From contig JAGQRB010000100.1 of assembly GCA_020425925.1 (NCBI GenBank), positions 1-34,647 on the forward strand: a DNA stretch of 34,647 bases, written 5' to 3'. Origin of the DNA: Planctomycetota bacterium (GTDB lineage: Bacteria; Planctomycetota; UBA1135; UBA2386). Shown here one piece after another: positions 15,672 to 24,541 of the stretch (within the stretch, counting starts at the first letter, position 1; each line of letters opens with the position of its first letter). The notes under the pieces are model-generated. The model was not told the origin of the DNA. It searched no databases and was given only the letters and a program-made list of their open reading frames with translations. The position numbers and the translations under genes are program-made.

Positions 15672-17264
15672 ATGAACAACGGCGACGACCCGGTACCGTC
15701 GCCCGAGCGACGGGTGGCGTTCGGCGACGTTCTCTTCGGCTATGATTCGCTCCTGCACGGCGCGCAGGGAATCGTCGGCTTGGTCGGTGACGAGGTGCCG
15801 CCATTGCGTATCGGGATGCGCGTCGGTCTCTGCGGGGATTCACGCGGCTACGTCGGCGGGGGCTTCTCCGACAGCGAAGAGGTCGAGATCGTCGGTTTCC
15901 GCGAGCCGTTCCGAGGTGATGTCTCGGACGACATCATCGAGGTGTCGGACGGCAACCACCGCACCTGGTTGAAGCCATCCAGGATCAAGACGCCGGCACC
16001 GGCCGAGCCGCAACCGGCGCTGGCTGCGCCCCGGCAACTCGAAGCGGGCGCCCAGAACGACCTCGAGGCGGGTTCGCTCGACTTCGACCCGGACCACCTG
16101 AAGCGTCTGGCCGGAGGCGTGAAGTCGTGGAACGCGTGGCGCGCTGCGAACCCCGACGTGAGACCGCGGCTGGCGTCGGCCGACCTTCGCGAGTTCGACC
16201 TCCGAGAGATCGACCTGCACGCTGCGGATCTACGCGGGATCGAGGGCTACGGCATCGACCTGTACGAGGCCGATCTGCGTGGTGCGGATTTTCGGCGGGC
16301 ATTCCTGCAGGCTGCGAGGTTCGCGCGGGCGGACCTTTGCGAGTGCGACCTGCGGGGGGCGAGCCTCTCCAATACGGAGCTGATCGCCGCGAACCTGCAG
16401 CGAGCTCTGCTTCGGGACGCCACGCTGCTCGATGCCGACCTCAGCGGGGCCAACCTCTCCGGCGCAGATCTGACGGACGCATACCTCGATCAGGCCAGGC
16501 TGTACGATGTCGATCTCAGCAACGCGACGCTGGAGCGGACGCGGCTGATGGGCGCGATCCTGGTCCGCGTGATGCTGCAGGGTGCCAGGCTCTCGGACTG
16601 CAGGGTCCATGCGGCCTCGGTCTGGAAGATCGCGACGGATGCGAACACGCGGCAGACGAACATCATCGTCACGGACTTCCCGGACCCGACGGTCACGGCG
16701 GACAGCATCGAGGTTGCTCAGCTCATCCACCTGCTGATCGACACGAATGCCATGGGCCAGGTGATCGAATCGATGAGCGGGAAGGCGGTGTTGCTGCTCG
16801 GCCGCTTCTCACCGGAACGGCTGCCCGTGCTCGAGGCGATCGCCGAGCATCTCCGGGCCTTCGACGAGTTGCCGATCATCTTCAACTTCGACAAGCCACG
16901 GCATCGGAGCCTGGGAGAGACCGTCCGGATCCTCGCCGGTCTCAGCAAGTACGTGATCGCCGACCTGACCGACCCGAGGAGTGCGCCGCTCGAATCGCAG
17001 CTCATCATTCCCGACCTGGCGGTGCCGTTCTTCCCGATCATCGAGGCGGGACAGACGCCGTTCGCCATGTTCGAAGGCCTGGCGGACCATGGCTGGTTGC
17101 TGCCGGGCCTGAAGTACCGTGACGTCGACCATCTGATCGGCAACCTGCCGCGCTTGCGTGACGAAGCGCTTCGCAAGCGCGACGACGTTCGCGCCGCCCG
17201 CGAGCAGCGCCGCCCGCTCGAGTTTCGCGATGAGCTGCCGCCGTCCGAGTCGAGCTGGCTGTAG
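15672..17264 (+). CDS. Pentapeptide-repeat protein with Rossmann/TIR-like C-terminal domain
   Basis: 530 residues from ATG 15672; the frame is open further upstream, inside kinase 1, but that part is a shadow. Residues ~15-105 form a beta-rich, SH3-like segment. Then comes the lead-in motif SWNAWRAANPDVRPRL, a pentapeptide-repeat solenoid (~168-317; A(D/N)LxxADL units such as ADLSGANLSGADL), a linker (~318-370), and a conserved domain at ~371-475. That last domain reads AVLLLGRFSPERLPVLEAI, PIIFNFDKP, GETVRILAGLSKYVIADLTDP, APLESQLIIPDL. I know this pentapeptide-plus-domain layout from many bacteria, but not an experimentally defined function. The alternating strands and helices and the ADLTDP...E segment suggest a Rossmann-like fold near TIR or nucleoside deoxyribosyltransferase enzymes. 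No signal peptide, so it is cytoplasmic. It follows kinase 1 by 89 bases. Confidence 0.87.
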   Translation: MNNGDDPVPSPERRVAFGDVLFGYDSLLHGAQGIVGLVGDEVPPLRIGMRVGLCGDSRGYVGGGFSDSEEVEIVGFREPFRGDVSDDIIEVSDGNHRTWLKPSRIKTPAPAEPQPALAAPRQLEAGAQNDLEAGSLDFDPDHLKRLAGGVKSWNAWRAANPDVRPRLASADLREFDLREIDLHAADLRGIEGYGIDLYEADLRGADFRRAFLQAARFARADLCECDLRGASLSNTELIAANLQRALLRDATLLDADLSGANLSGADLTDAYLDQARLYDVDLSNATLERTRLMGAILVRVMLQGARLSDCRVHAASVWKIATDANTRQTNIIVTDFPDPTVTADSIEVAQLIHLLIDTNAMGQVIESMSGKAVLLLGRFSPERLPVLEAIAEHLRAFDELPIIFNFDKPRHRSLGETVRILAGLSKYVIADLTDPRSAPLESQLIIPDLAVPFFPIIEAGQTPFAMFEGLADHGWLLPGLKYRDVDHLIGNLPRLRDEALRKRDDVRAAREQRRPLEFRDELPPSESSWL

Positions 17265-17707
17265 CTGACAGTAGTCGTCGTGTTTCCTGGCGGGGTTGGT
17301 GAGTCGTGCCGCCGTGCCCGTCCCGTGGCCGGAGTCTGGACCGGGCACAGTCGCGAGGCACCGCTGCTCTAACCGGGGTCCGTGGCTGCTGCGCCAACTC
17401 CGCCTTGAGCGCTATCCGGGTCGCCAGCGGGCAGGTTGGTCTCCACCGTGAAGTGGGTGCGGTCCTGGTTCGTACCGCAGGTGTTCGCGAACGCGCCGTC
17501 CGCACACGCCAGGGCGACCGGCACCGACTTCCGGGTTCCAGAACCACAGCGAATTCGCGCCGATGACACGCCGGAACCGCACCGCGTGACACGGAGCGGG
17601 CCACGACGGCTGTCTAGGTTGTCGCCATCACCTCGGCCATCGACGAGCACCACGTCGGCGCTCGGATGACGGGGCGCAGCGCGGCCTGGCCGCAAAGAAG
17701 CTCTCCG
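17265..17707. other. 443-base gap with no confident gene
   Basis: No gene is supported. On the minus strand a stretch ending at 17369 reads KSVPVALACADGAFANTCG followed by DRTHFTVETNLPAG, which has protein-like composition but no plausible start, signal or recognised family. It may be a relic. No convincing tRNA, ncRNA or repeat was seen. The last ~15 bases carry a weak purine-rich stretch (AAGAAG) before the next gene. Confidence 0.4.
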
Positions 17708-18193
17708 ATGAAGTACCTGACCAGTCTGCTGTTCTCGCTGCTGTTCGTCACCGCGACCACCGCGATGGCACCCGCACCCTCGGTCGCTCCGACGGCCGCC
17801 GTTGCCGGCCTGCCGACCGCTTGCTCCCTGCCGATCAAGATCAGGGGCGCGGGTGTCGTGACGGGCGATCCGACCCTCCCGGGCGGCGCGCCGTTCGTCG
17901 CCCGCGGCACCGCCAACCACCTCGGCCACTGGACCAACTCCGGCGTCCTGGCGATCGACCCGGTCACGTTGGCCGCCACCGGCGACGCGACCTTCCGGGC
18001 CGCCAACGGCGACGAGCTCGACGCGACCTTCGACGGCTCGTTCGACCCGCTCACGGGCACCGCGACGGCGACGTTCCATTGGAATGGCGGTACCGGCCGT
18101 TTCGCGAACGCGTCGGGCGATGCGGATTTCGTCGTGGTTCAGGACCCGAGCGGTTCGTTCTCCTTCGTCGCCGCCGGCACCCTCAACCTCTAG
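17708..18193 (+). CDS. Small secreted beta-barrel-like protein
   Basis: 161 residues from ATG 17708. The N-terminus (MKYLTSLLFSLLFVTATTAMA) is a clear Sec signal peptide, followed by an Ala/Pro-rich linker. The mature part is Gly/Thr/Phe-rich and strand-forming. The repeating phrases TATFHWNGGTGRFANASGDA and SFSFVAAGTLNL resemble small secreted beta-barrel proteins with a GTGRFAGATG motif (calycin/allene-oxide-cyclase-barrel-like or DUF3224-like). The exact family is uncertain. It converges on the BTAD regulator: the two stop codons share the palindrome CTAG, giving a four-base tail-to-tail overlap. Function unknown; probably periplasmic or extracellular. Confidence 0.85.
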   Translation: MKYLTSLLFSLLFVTATTAMAPAPSVAPTAAVAGLPTACSLPIKIRGAGVVTGDPTLPGGAPFVARGTANHLGHWTNSGVLAIDPVTLAATGDATFRAANGDELDATFDGSFDPLTGTATATFHWNGGTGRFANASGDADFVVVQDPSGSFSFVAAGTLNL

Positions 18194-21081
18194 GCGGACT
18201 GCTCCGGCTCGCCGTGCGCATCGCGGACGATGTCCTGCCAGGACATCGTCCGGCCGGTCTCCCAGTGCGCCTCGAACGTCGTCTCGTCCATCGCGTTCCG
18301 CGCGTCGGCGACGAGGCGGCGCTGCCGATCGATCTCCGATTCGGTCAGGCCGCCGCCGATGCGCTCGCGGCCTGCCTCGAGCGCGCCGAGCAACCGGGCC
18401 ACCGTCAGGTGATCGCGGCGAGCGGCCGCAACCTCGACGAGGCCGGTCACTGCGGCGAGCACACCCCATTCGTTGCCGACGCCGCCGAGCAACGAGACAC
18501 TCTCGTCGAACAGGCGCCGCGCCGTGTCGAGGTCGCCGTCGGCGAGCGCGAGGCGCGCGAGCGGATACAGCGCGTGGCCGATCCCGGTCGCGTGTCGCTG
18601 CTCCCTGATGGTCGCCAGGACCTCCTCGAAACTCCTCCGGGCGGCGGCAAGGTCGCCGCGATGTTGTTGCAGCATGCCCTGCCACCACACGGCGATGGAG
18701 ATCAACGTGCGGTCGCCGCTGTCGCGGGCTGCGGCTACGGCGGCCGCCATCTCCGCGGTGGCGCTGGCGGCTGGCCGCGTCCCCCGCACATAGGCGAGCA
18801 CGCTGCCGGCGTAGCCCACGCCCCAGCGATCCCCGAGGCGCTCGTGGATCGCGAGGCTCTCGACCAGCGGTGTGTCCATGGTCTCGGTGTCGCCGTCCCA
18901 GTAGGCAAGGTAGGCGAGTGCGATCAGGGCTCGCGCACGTTCGCGGTCGGTGAGGTCCGTTGCCGAGGCGAGGCCGTCGGCGAGGTACTGGCGGCCTTCG
19001 TGAATGTGGCCGTTGGCGAACCAGTACCACTGCAGCGCCGTGCCGAGGCGAACGACCTCCGCGGCGAGCTCCGGATCGGCTTCCGAGGCGCGCAGCGCCA
19101 GGCGGAGATTGTCGAGATCGAGGCTCAGGAGGCGTGGCCAGCTGTTGTCCTGACCGCCTCCGAACAGGTGGGGCGCGGCGGCCTGGGCGAGCTCGGAGAA
19201 GTGCGCGAGGTGACGCGCACGCATCGACCCTTCCTCCCGCGCCGCCACGAGACGCGACCTGGCATACTGGCGGACGGGTTCGAGCAGGCGATAGCGGCTC
19301 TGGCCCGGCTCCGGTTCCTCGCGCTGGACCATGGAGTTGTCGATCAGTGCATCGACGAGGGCGATGACGTCGGTCGCCTCGAACTCGTCGCCGCGGCAAA
19401 CCGACTCGACGGCGCCGAGCGACCAGCTGCCGGCGAACATGGCCAGGCGCCGCAGTAGCGTCTGCTCCGGCGGTGACAGGTTGTCGTGGCTCCAGTCGAG
19501 GGCGGCGTGGAACGTGAGGTGGCGCTGCTGCGGTCGGCCGCCCCGGCTGCCCGGACCCTGCATGACCGCATCGAGTCGTTCGAGGATCTCGGCGACGGAC
19601 AGCGCGCGTGCCCGGGCGGCGGCGAGCTCGAGGCAGAGCGGGATGCCTTCGAGGCGTCGGCAGATCTCGATCGCCGGTCCGATGGTGTTCTCGTCGAGCT
19701 CGAAACCGGCGCAGGCCAACGCGGTCCGCTCGACGAACAGCCGCAGCGCGGCCGACCGGGAGGCGGCGTCCAGCTCCTTCGCCCTCGACTCCGGATCGGG
19801 CAGCGCGAGCGGCGGCACCTGGACGATCGTCTCGCCGGGCAGGCCCAGCGACTGGCGGCTCGTCGTGAGGATCACGAGCGTGCTCTGGCTGGCGAGCAGC
19901 TCCTGGACCATCGGTGCGGCCGCCGGCAGGTGCTCGCAGTTGTCGAAGACGAGCAGCATCCGGCGCGAGCTCAGGAACTGCCTGGTCGCCGTCGCCGTTG
20001 ACATCCCCGGCGCACCCCGCAACCCGAGCGCGCTGGCCAGCGTGTCGATCAGCTGGATGCCGTCGGTGAGCGGTGCCAGCTGCACGAAAGCGACGCCGTC
20101 CGGGAAGTCCTCGTCGAACTCGGCGGCGGCCTGCAGCGCCAGACGCGTCTTGCCGACACCCGGCGGCCCGGTGAGCGTGACGAGGCGATGGTGCGCGATG
20201 ACGCGGCGTAGCTCGGCGAGCTGCGCGCGGCGGCCGACGAGCGACGTCAGTGGTGTCGGCAGCTGACGGCTGGGCAACGCCAGGCTCGCGCCGACAGCGG
20301 AGGTGCGCGATTGCGACCGCCGGCGCGCGGTGGCACGGATCCGTTCGTACAGGGCGACGGTCTCCGGATCGGGTTCGACGCCGAGCTGACGATGCAGCAG
20401 TAGACGCAGCTCCCGGAAGGCCTGCACGGCGGCCGCGAACTCGTGCCGGTCTGCCAGCAGTCGGATACGCCGGCGGTGCGCGCTCTCGTTCAGCGGGTCC
20501 AGCGCGACAAGTGCCTGCAGCCGCCGGTCGGCGGCGGCGAGATCCGAGCGCTCGCAGTCGTGGTCGACGAGCCGTTCGAGCGCATCGATACACGCCGTCT
20601 GCCGGTCGTCGCGGAGTGGCAGCGCCCATTCCTCGAGGCAGCCCTCGAGCAACGGGCCGCGATAGAGCTCGACCGCACGCGCGAGGTCGTCCGCGGCCGG
20701 GCTGGCGACGCGATCGTCGAACTCGAGAGCGTCGATCCAGCAGCCGCCGACATCGAAGCCGATCCTCCCCTGCGTCCCCTGCAGCCTCGCGGCCTGCTCG
20801 CCGAGAGCCCGGCGCAGCGCGGTGAGCTCACGACGCATGTTGTAGAGACCGCGCGACTCGAGGCTGTCGGGCCACAGCTGCGCCGCGAGCAACGCACGTT
20901 CGATCGGTCGCCCGCGCCGGAGCAGCAGCAACGCCAGCAACCAGCGCGCCTTGCTGCGGAGTCCAGTGCACGGTGATCCGCCCACTGCCAGCTCCATCTC
21001 GCCGAACAGCCGGACGGCGAGCGGAGCGGGAGGGGAGTGCGTCGGCGAGGTGACCGCAGGATGCTTCGCTTTCCGCTTCAT
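18190..21081 (-). CDS. BTAD/AfsR-SARP-type regulator with NB-ARC ATPase and TPR region
   Basis: A 963-residue cytoplasmic signal-transduction ATPase. Residues ~22-105 are an OmpR-like winged helix (VRLFGEMELAVGG, then KARWLLALLLLRRG), for DNA binding. ~115-255 is the bacterial transcriptional activation domain (DALEFDDRV, ARAVELYRGPLLEG, FRELRLLLHRQLGVEPDPET). ~275-620 is an AP/NB-ARC NTPase: Walker A GPPGVGKT at 305-312, Walker B LLVFDNCEH at ~376-384, and GLPGE and EGIPLCLELAAARA motifs of this class. ~630-930 is made of TPR-like helix pairs, the usual ligand-sensing part. Homologous architectures activate secondary-metabolite or adaptive genes in Actinobacteria; the target here is unknown. 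The ATG at 21081 lacks a clear ribosome-binding site. A 29-base palindrome lies inside its 3' end. Confidence 0.94.
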   Translation of the reverse strand: MKRKAKHPAVTSPTHSPPAPLAVRLFGEMELAVGGSPCTGLRSKARWLLALLLLRRGRPIERALLAAQLWPDSLESRGLYNMRRELTALRRALGEQAARLQGTQGRIGFDVGGCWIDALEFDDRVASPAADDLARAVELYRGPLLEGCLEEWALPLRDDRQTACIDALERLVDHDCERSDLAAADRRLQALVALDPLNESAHRRRIRLLADRHEFAAAVQAFRELRLLLHRQLGVEPDPETVALYERIRATARRRSQSRTSAVGASLALPSRQLPTPLTSLVGRRAQLAELRRVIAHHRLVTLTGPPGVGKTRLALQAAAEFDEDFPDGVAFVQLAPLTDGIQLIDTLASALGLRGAPGMSTATATRQFLSSRRMLLVFDNCEHLPAAAPMVQELLASQSTLVILTTSRQSLGLPGETIVQVPPLALPDPESRAKELDAASRSAALRLFVERTALACAGFELDENTIGPAIEICRRLEGIPLCLELAAARARALSVAEILERLDAVMQGPGSRGGRPQQRHLTFHAALDWSHDNLSPPEQTLLRRLAMFAGSWSLGAVESVCRGDEFEATDVIALVDALIDNSMVQREEPEPGQSRYRLLEPVRQYARSRLVAAREEGSMRARHLAHFSELAQAAAPHLFGGGQDNSWPRLLSLDLDNLRLALRASEADPELAAEVVRLGTALQWYWFANGHIHEGRQYLADGLASATDLTDRERARALIALAYLAYWDGDTETMDTPLVESLAIHERLGDRWGVGYAGSVLAYVRGTRPAASATAEMAAAVAAARDSGDRTLISIAVWWQGMLQQHRGDLAAARRSFEEVLATIREQRHATGIGHALYPLARLALADGDLDTARRLFDESVSLLGGVGNEWGVLAAVTGLVEVAAARRDHLTVARLLGALEAGRERIGGGLTESEIDRQRRLVADARNAMDETTFEAHWETGRTMSWQDIVRDAHGEPEQSA
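18224..18252. repeat. 29-bp palindrome inside the 3' end of the BTAD gene
   Basis: CGGACGATGTCCTG (18224-18237) pairs exactly with 18239-18252 around one central base. It encodes RTMSWQDIVRD near the C-terminus of the regulator and lies 31 bases from the convergent stop codons. It could act as a transcription barrier for the + strand gene or as a dimeric protein-binding site. Confidence 0.7.
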
Positions 21082-21350
21082 CCGGAGGGGGGCGGGAGGT
21101 GCAGGATGCTCGAGGGAGGTGGGTGCCAGTCTAGACCTGGCTGGCCTGTGCCGGCGCCGTCAACGGCGAATGCCGGCGTGGCGCCACCTCGAGTGGCTGC
21201 GCGTCCCGGCCGCGGAGATCGGGAGCATGGCGCGCTTCCGTGCTCGAATCCCGACTTCGGTGTCGCAGGGCGGCGATGGTCGTGGGTCGGCCTCGACCGA
21301 GACGGCAAACCGATGGCAGAGGTCGTGAGGCGGCCGATGACGACCTGCGT

Positions 21351-21437
21351 TCCGACCGCTCACCCGATCCGAGCCGTGTTCGAAGCGAAGTCTGGGACGC
21401 GGAGCAGCCGGACTGCGCCTTTCACGAAGTGAACGCC
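21351..21437 (+). repeat. Degenerate dispersed repeat, copy B
   Basis: Partner of 9520-9613, same orientation. Shared blocks are CCGACCGCTC-CCCGATCCGA at the start and TTCACGAAG-GAACGCC at the end, with a diverged middle. Both copies sit in gene-poor gaps. Confidence 0.55.
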
Positions 21438-21554
21438 GCGAGGTTCCTGACCTCGGACCGTCCGTGGTCCGGAGTGCGTGCGCGTGCCCCGCGGGGATGC
21501 GGCGATGGAGGTTGACTGGACGTAGCCGCCGCGGCGGCGAGCGGGTCGAGTGGT

Positions 21555-21593
21555 CGGTGCGGCCGGCGGCATTCGCCGCCGGCGTGCGCACCG
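21555..21593 (-). terminator. GC-rich hairpin after the 21603-23921 gene
   Basis: GCCGGCGGC (21562-21570) and its exact complement (21575-21583) flank the tetraloop ATTC. The stem resumes after a three-base bulge (21584-21586) for seven more pairs (21555-21561 with 21587-21593). It starts about ten bases past the stop of the minus-strand gene. There is no T-tract, so termination is plausible but not certain. Confidence 0.5.
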
Positions 21594-21602
21594 GGTGGCG
21601 GA

Positions 21603-23921
21603 CTACTTGACGATCGAGACCGTCAAGCGCTGCGTGGTCTGGACCTGATTGCCCGCCGCGTTGAAGTGCACGCCCTGGAAGTAGAGCGTCATCGGGTCCA
21701 GCCACTCGGGCAGGTCGAACGCGTAGCTCGCCGTCGGGCCGAACGCGATCGGCAGCTGGCCGAGCGAGGTCGGACCGGTGTTCGGTACCAGCAGCCAGCA
21801 ACCGGGCTCCACGAACGGAGTGCCGGTGAGCAGCTGGCTGAAGGGCTGCAGGCCGACGAACACCGTAGCGAGCGCGCCCGAGGGCAGGCCGGTGAGTCGA
21901 ACGGCGCTGCCTTCGTCGCCGATCAGCGTGGTGCCGACCCAGTCGATCTGCGCGGTGGAGCAGCCGACCCCGGAGGTGACCGGCGGGATCTGCGGTTCGT
22001 GCACGAAGCGCTCGATCTCGACGCGACCGGCGCCGCCGCCGAGGTCGGAGCCGTAGGCGATGTAGAATTGCCGGTTGGCGTAGTCGTAGGCGACGCCGCC
22101 GGAGACGGTCGTATCGGTGCCCGCGGGGGCGTAGACGGTGTGCTGGCGCAGAGCGTGCCCGCGGTAGCCGAGCGAGCGGGCGTAGAGGTTCTGCGTCACG
22201 GTGCTGCGGAAGCTCATCACGGCGTGGCTGTCGGTTCGCGAATCGAAGTCGAAGCCGGTGAGGATCGATCGCGCGTCGTTGTTCGGCACGTGGTCGTCAT
22301 AGGGGTAGAGCGGCACGAAGTCGGATCCGCTCCACTGATAGACCGCGGTGCGAATGCGCATGCCGGCAGGGTTTGCCGTCTTGAAGCCGCCGACCGCCTC
22401 GGACGTCAGCGTGAACGCCAGGTACTGCGTGTCGTTGAAGCCGGCGACCATCGGAGACATCTCGTGCCAGTCGTCCTGCAGACCGATCGTCGTCGCCGGG
22501 CTCACGAAGCCCGAGGCATCGATGCGGCACATCTGCACGTCCCAGTCGGTGTGCGTGTTCAGTACGGGGTTGTTGCCGCAGATCTGGTACGCCACCGTGT
22601 AGTCCGACGTCGACAGCCCCCGGACCTTGCCGATCGACGGGCGCTCGCAGTCGTTGGCGAAGTCGCCGCGGATCTTGAATGGAACGCCGGGCGACGAACC
22701 GGTCGAGATGTCGATCTCGACCGCCCAGATCTCGCTGGTGTTGGTTTCGGTGAACGTCGGGGCGATCTCCTGCTGGTAGACCACCATCAGCGAGGCCTGG
22801 GCGAAGCCCGACAGATCGGACGAGACGTCGGGCCGCTGCACCTGGCCCGGCGTCGTGACGATCGACGCTGAGGTCGACAGGCCGAAATCGCCGCGCAGGT
22901 GGCGGTGCACGCGCAGCCCGCGGTTGCCGCTGACCGAGAAGTCGCGCGTGAACGCGAGCAGCACCGCGCCGCTGCGCTGGTTGCGACCCAGGCTGACCTC
23001 GCCGCTGCACCACGACGCGGACAGATCGCTCCATACGGTCGTCACGTTCGAGCCGTCCTCGTCCATGCGAACGAGGAACGCGTCGCAGTTGCTCACCGTG
23101 ACCCAGCGCGACATCGCGCACCAGACGTTGCCGGAGGAGCCGCCCGGATCATGGGTCACGTCGACGCTCTCGATGGCGTCGCCGTAGGCGCTGTAGATGA
23201 CGCCGAGCAGAGGATCGACGACCAGCGGAAAGCGGGCGCCCGCGAGCCACTGGCCATCGAGCCGCAGCTCGATGGTGCCATTGTCGTACGAGGACGTCAT
23301 CGGCAGTCGGCTGCCGGCTGCATCGATCGCGGTAGCCGCGCCGTACGACAGGATCGCGTTGCCCGCCGCGTCACGGAACCGGATCTCGTCGTGCGCCGGG
23401 CCGCGCTCGTCGGCGACGAGATCGGTGTCGAGCAGCCCGCGGATCACGAGGTCGCCGAGCACGTTCGGCTTGCTCGCGATGACGAACGTCTGCTCGAGAC
23501 CCTCGGGCCGCACGTCGTACGCTTCGATGATGTCGCCGAGGTCGAACTCGGCGCGGAAGGCGCCGTGGCCGAATGTCGGCGCGCGGTTCGCGAGCTCGTG
23601 CCCGCCGATGGTCGCCGACGCCGTCCGCCAGCGCAGCGCCTGACGCACCGGGTAGCCCCTGCCGAGATACGGAACGAACGTGGCACCGTCGTGGAACGAC
23701 GCCTTGTAGCGCGCGCCCGCCGCCCATGTCCCGTACTCGTGGCCCGAGTCCGCTTCGCCGGTGTGAATCGGGATGAGGGGGGTTGCGACCGGCAGCGGCG
23801 ATTCCGCCGGTGATGGACCGGTGGTCGGAACGCCGTTCGGAAGATCGCCTTGCGCGGTGGAGGACAGCGCCAGGCCGAGACCCGCCACGATCGTGGCGGC
23901 GAGACGGAGAGAGGGGTTCAT
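21603..23921 (-). CDS. Large secreted protein with shared C-terminal module
   Basis: 772 residues, function unknown. ATG 23919-23921 begins a Sec signal peptide (LRLAATIVAGLGLALSSTAQG). The N-terminal ~220 residues form a beta-rich domain ending in ARFPLVVDPLLGVIYSAYG, a phrase often seen in planctomycete surface proteins. The middle (~220-630) shows repeated strand-turn-strand units with DVSSDLSGFAQASLMVVYQQ and SDYTVAYQICGNNP, probably a beta-propeller. The last ~130 residues, from GVGCSTAQ, are a module similar in layout to the end of the Kelch protein at 10118 (a GxGC start, a GxGx-FVGLQPFSQLL-like centre and a final beta strand TTQRLTVSIVK). It is probably extracellular or surface attached. 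It is divergent from the small membrane protein at 24105. Confidence 0.88.
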   Translation of the reverse strand: MNPSLRLAATIVAGLGLALSSTAQGDLPNGVPTTGPSPAESPLPVATPLIPIHTGEADSGHEYGTWAAGARYKASFHDGATFVPYLGRGYPVRQALRWRTASATIGGHELANRAPTFGHGAFRAEFDLGDIIEAYDVRPEGLEQTFVIASKPNVLGDLVIRGLLDTDLVADERGPAHDEIRFRDAAGNAILSYGAATAIDAAGSRLPMTSSYDNGTIELRLDGQWLAGARFPLVVDPLLGVIYSAYGDAIESVDVTHDPGGSSGNVWCAMSRWVTVSNCDAFLVRMDEDGSNVTTVWSDLSASWCSGEVSLGRNQRSGAVLLAFTRDFSVSGNRGLRVHRHLRGDFGLSTSASIVTTPGQVQRPDVSSDLSGFAQASLMVVYQQEIAPTFTETNTSEIWAVEIDISTGSSPGVPFKIRGDFANDCERPSIGKVRGLSTSDYTVAYQICGNNPVLNTHTDWDVQMCRIDASGFVSPATTIGLQDDWHEMSPMVAGFNDTQYLAFTLTSEAVGGFKTANPAGMRIRTAVYQWSGSDFVPLYPYDDHVPNNDARSILTGFDFDSRTDSHAVMSFRSTVTQNLYARSLGYRGHALRQHTVYAPAGTDTTVSGGVAYDYANRQFYIAYGSDLGGGAGRVEIERFVHEPQIPPVTSGVGCSTAQIDWVGTTLIGDEGSAVRLTGLPSGALATVFVGLQPFSQLLTGTPFVEPGCWLLVPNTGPTSLGQLPIAFGPTASYAFDLPEWLDPMTLYFQGVHFNAAGNQVQTTQRLTVSIVK

Positions 23922-24104
23922 GTTCGGGTCGACTGTTCGAGGACTTGTTCGCGCTCTCTCAATCGACGAACCGGCGGGGATCCGGACGCCGGAATCGCGC
24001 GGTCATCGCGATCTGCCGTTCTCGGAAATCGCTGTTTGGATCCGGCGGGTGGCGACGCTCATCGGTTGGAGCACACCGCTCGAACACTTCCCCTGGAGAC
24101 CCCA

Positions 24105-24512
24105 ATGTTGCTTGCCATTCTCACCATCGTCGGCGGACTCGTCGCCGCTTCCTCGCTCATCATCACCCGCCAGCCCAGGAGTCGGCAGATGTTCGACAAG
24201 GTCGCGCCGTATCAGGGCGCGCTCGGTGTCGGGCTGCTGGGATTCGGGATCTACCATCTCGTGGTCAACCTCCTCCCGCACCTCGGCGCGATCTCCGCGA
24301 TGCCGCTGAAGATGGGACTGCTCGTCGCGGGTGTGGCGCTGGATATCCTGATCGGCTTCCTGCTCGGCTTCGGCCTCGTGAGCAAGTGGATCAGTCGAAG
24401 CGGCGCCGCCAGCGACAAGGGCAAGGCCGCATTCTCGCGGCTCGTTCCGATCCAGGCGCCGATGGGCCTCGCCGCGGTCGCGGTCGGTGCGCTCATCCTC
24501 GCCGGTTTCTGA
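24105..24512 (+). CDS. Small integral membrane protein
   Basis: 135 residues from ATG 24105, which follows GGAGA (24095-24099) at a good ribosome-binding distance. Hydrophobic segments occur at about residues 1-20 (MLLAILTIVGGLVAASSLII), 35-55 (YQGALGVGLLGFGIYHLVVN), 65-90 (MGLLVAGVALDILIGFLLGF) and 118-135 (PMGLAAVAVGALILAGF), giving three or four transmembrane helices with a charged loop (KWISRSGAASDKGK). No family recognised. The frame is open upstream to 23850 but only the part after the ATG is membrane-like. It converges on the questin-oxidase-like gene, 29 bases away. Confidence 0.82.
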   Translation: MLLAILTIVGGLVAASSLIITRQPRSRQMFDKVAPYQGALGVGLLGFGIYHLVVNLLPHLGAISAMPLKMGLLVAGVALDILIGFLLGFGLVSKWISRSGAASDKGKAAFSRLVPIQAPMGLAAVAVGALILAGF

Positions 24513-24541
24513 CAGAGCTCGACCTTCCCGCGAAAGCCCGC

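Larger units (their letters stand above)
21082..21602. other. Gene-poor gap upstream of the BTAD gene
   Basis: About 520 bases without a supported gene. It holds copy B of the degenerate dispersed repeat (21351-21437) and, next to the stop of the following gene, a GC-rich hairpin. Open frames here lack protein character. Promoter elements for the BTAD gene were not recognised. Confidence 0.5.

Noticed and set aside
16127..17122. Alternative + strand frame inside the pentapeptide gene
   Set aside because: Arg/Gly-rich shadow; the pentapeptide periodicity is only in the chosen frame.
17369..20629. 1086-codon minus-strand frame overlapping the BTAD gene
   Set aside because: It is an Arg/Pro/Gly-rich alternative frame of the regulator; only the short tail past 17700 is not explained that way.
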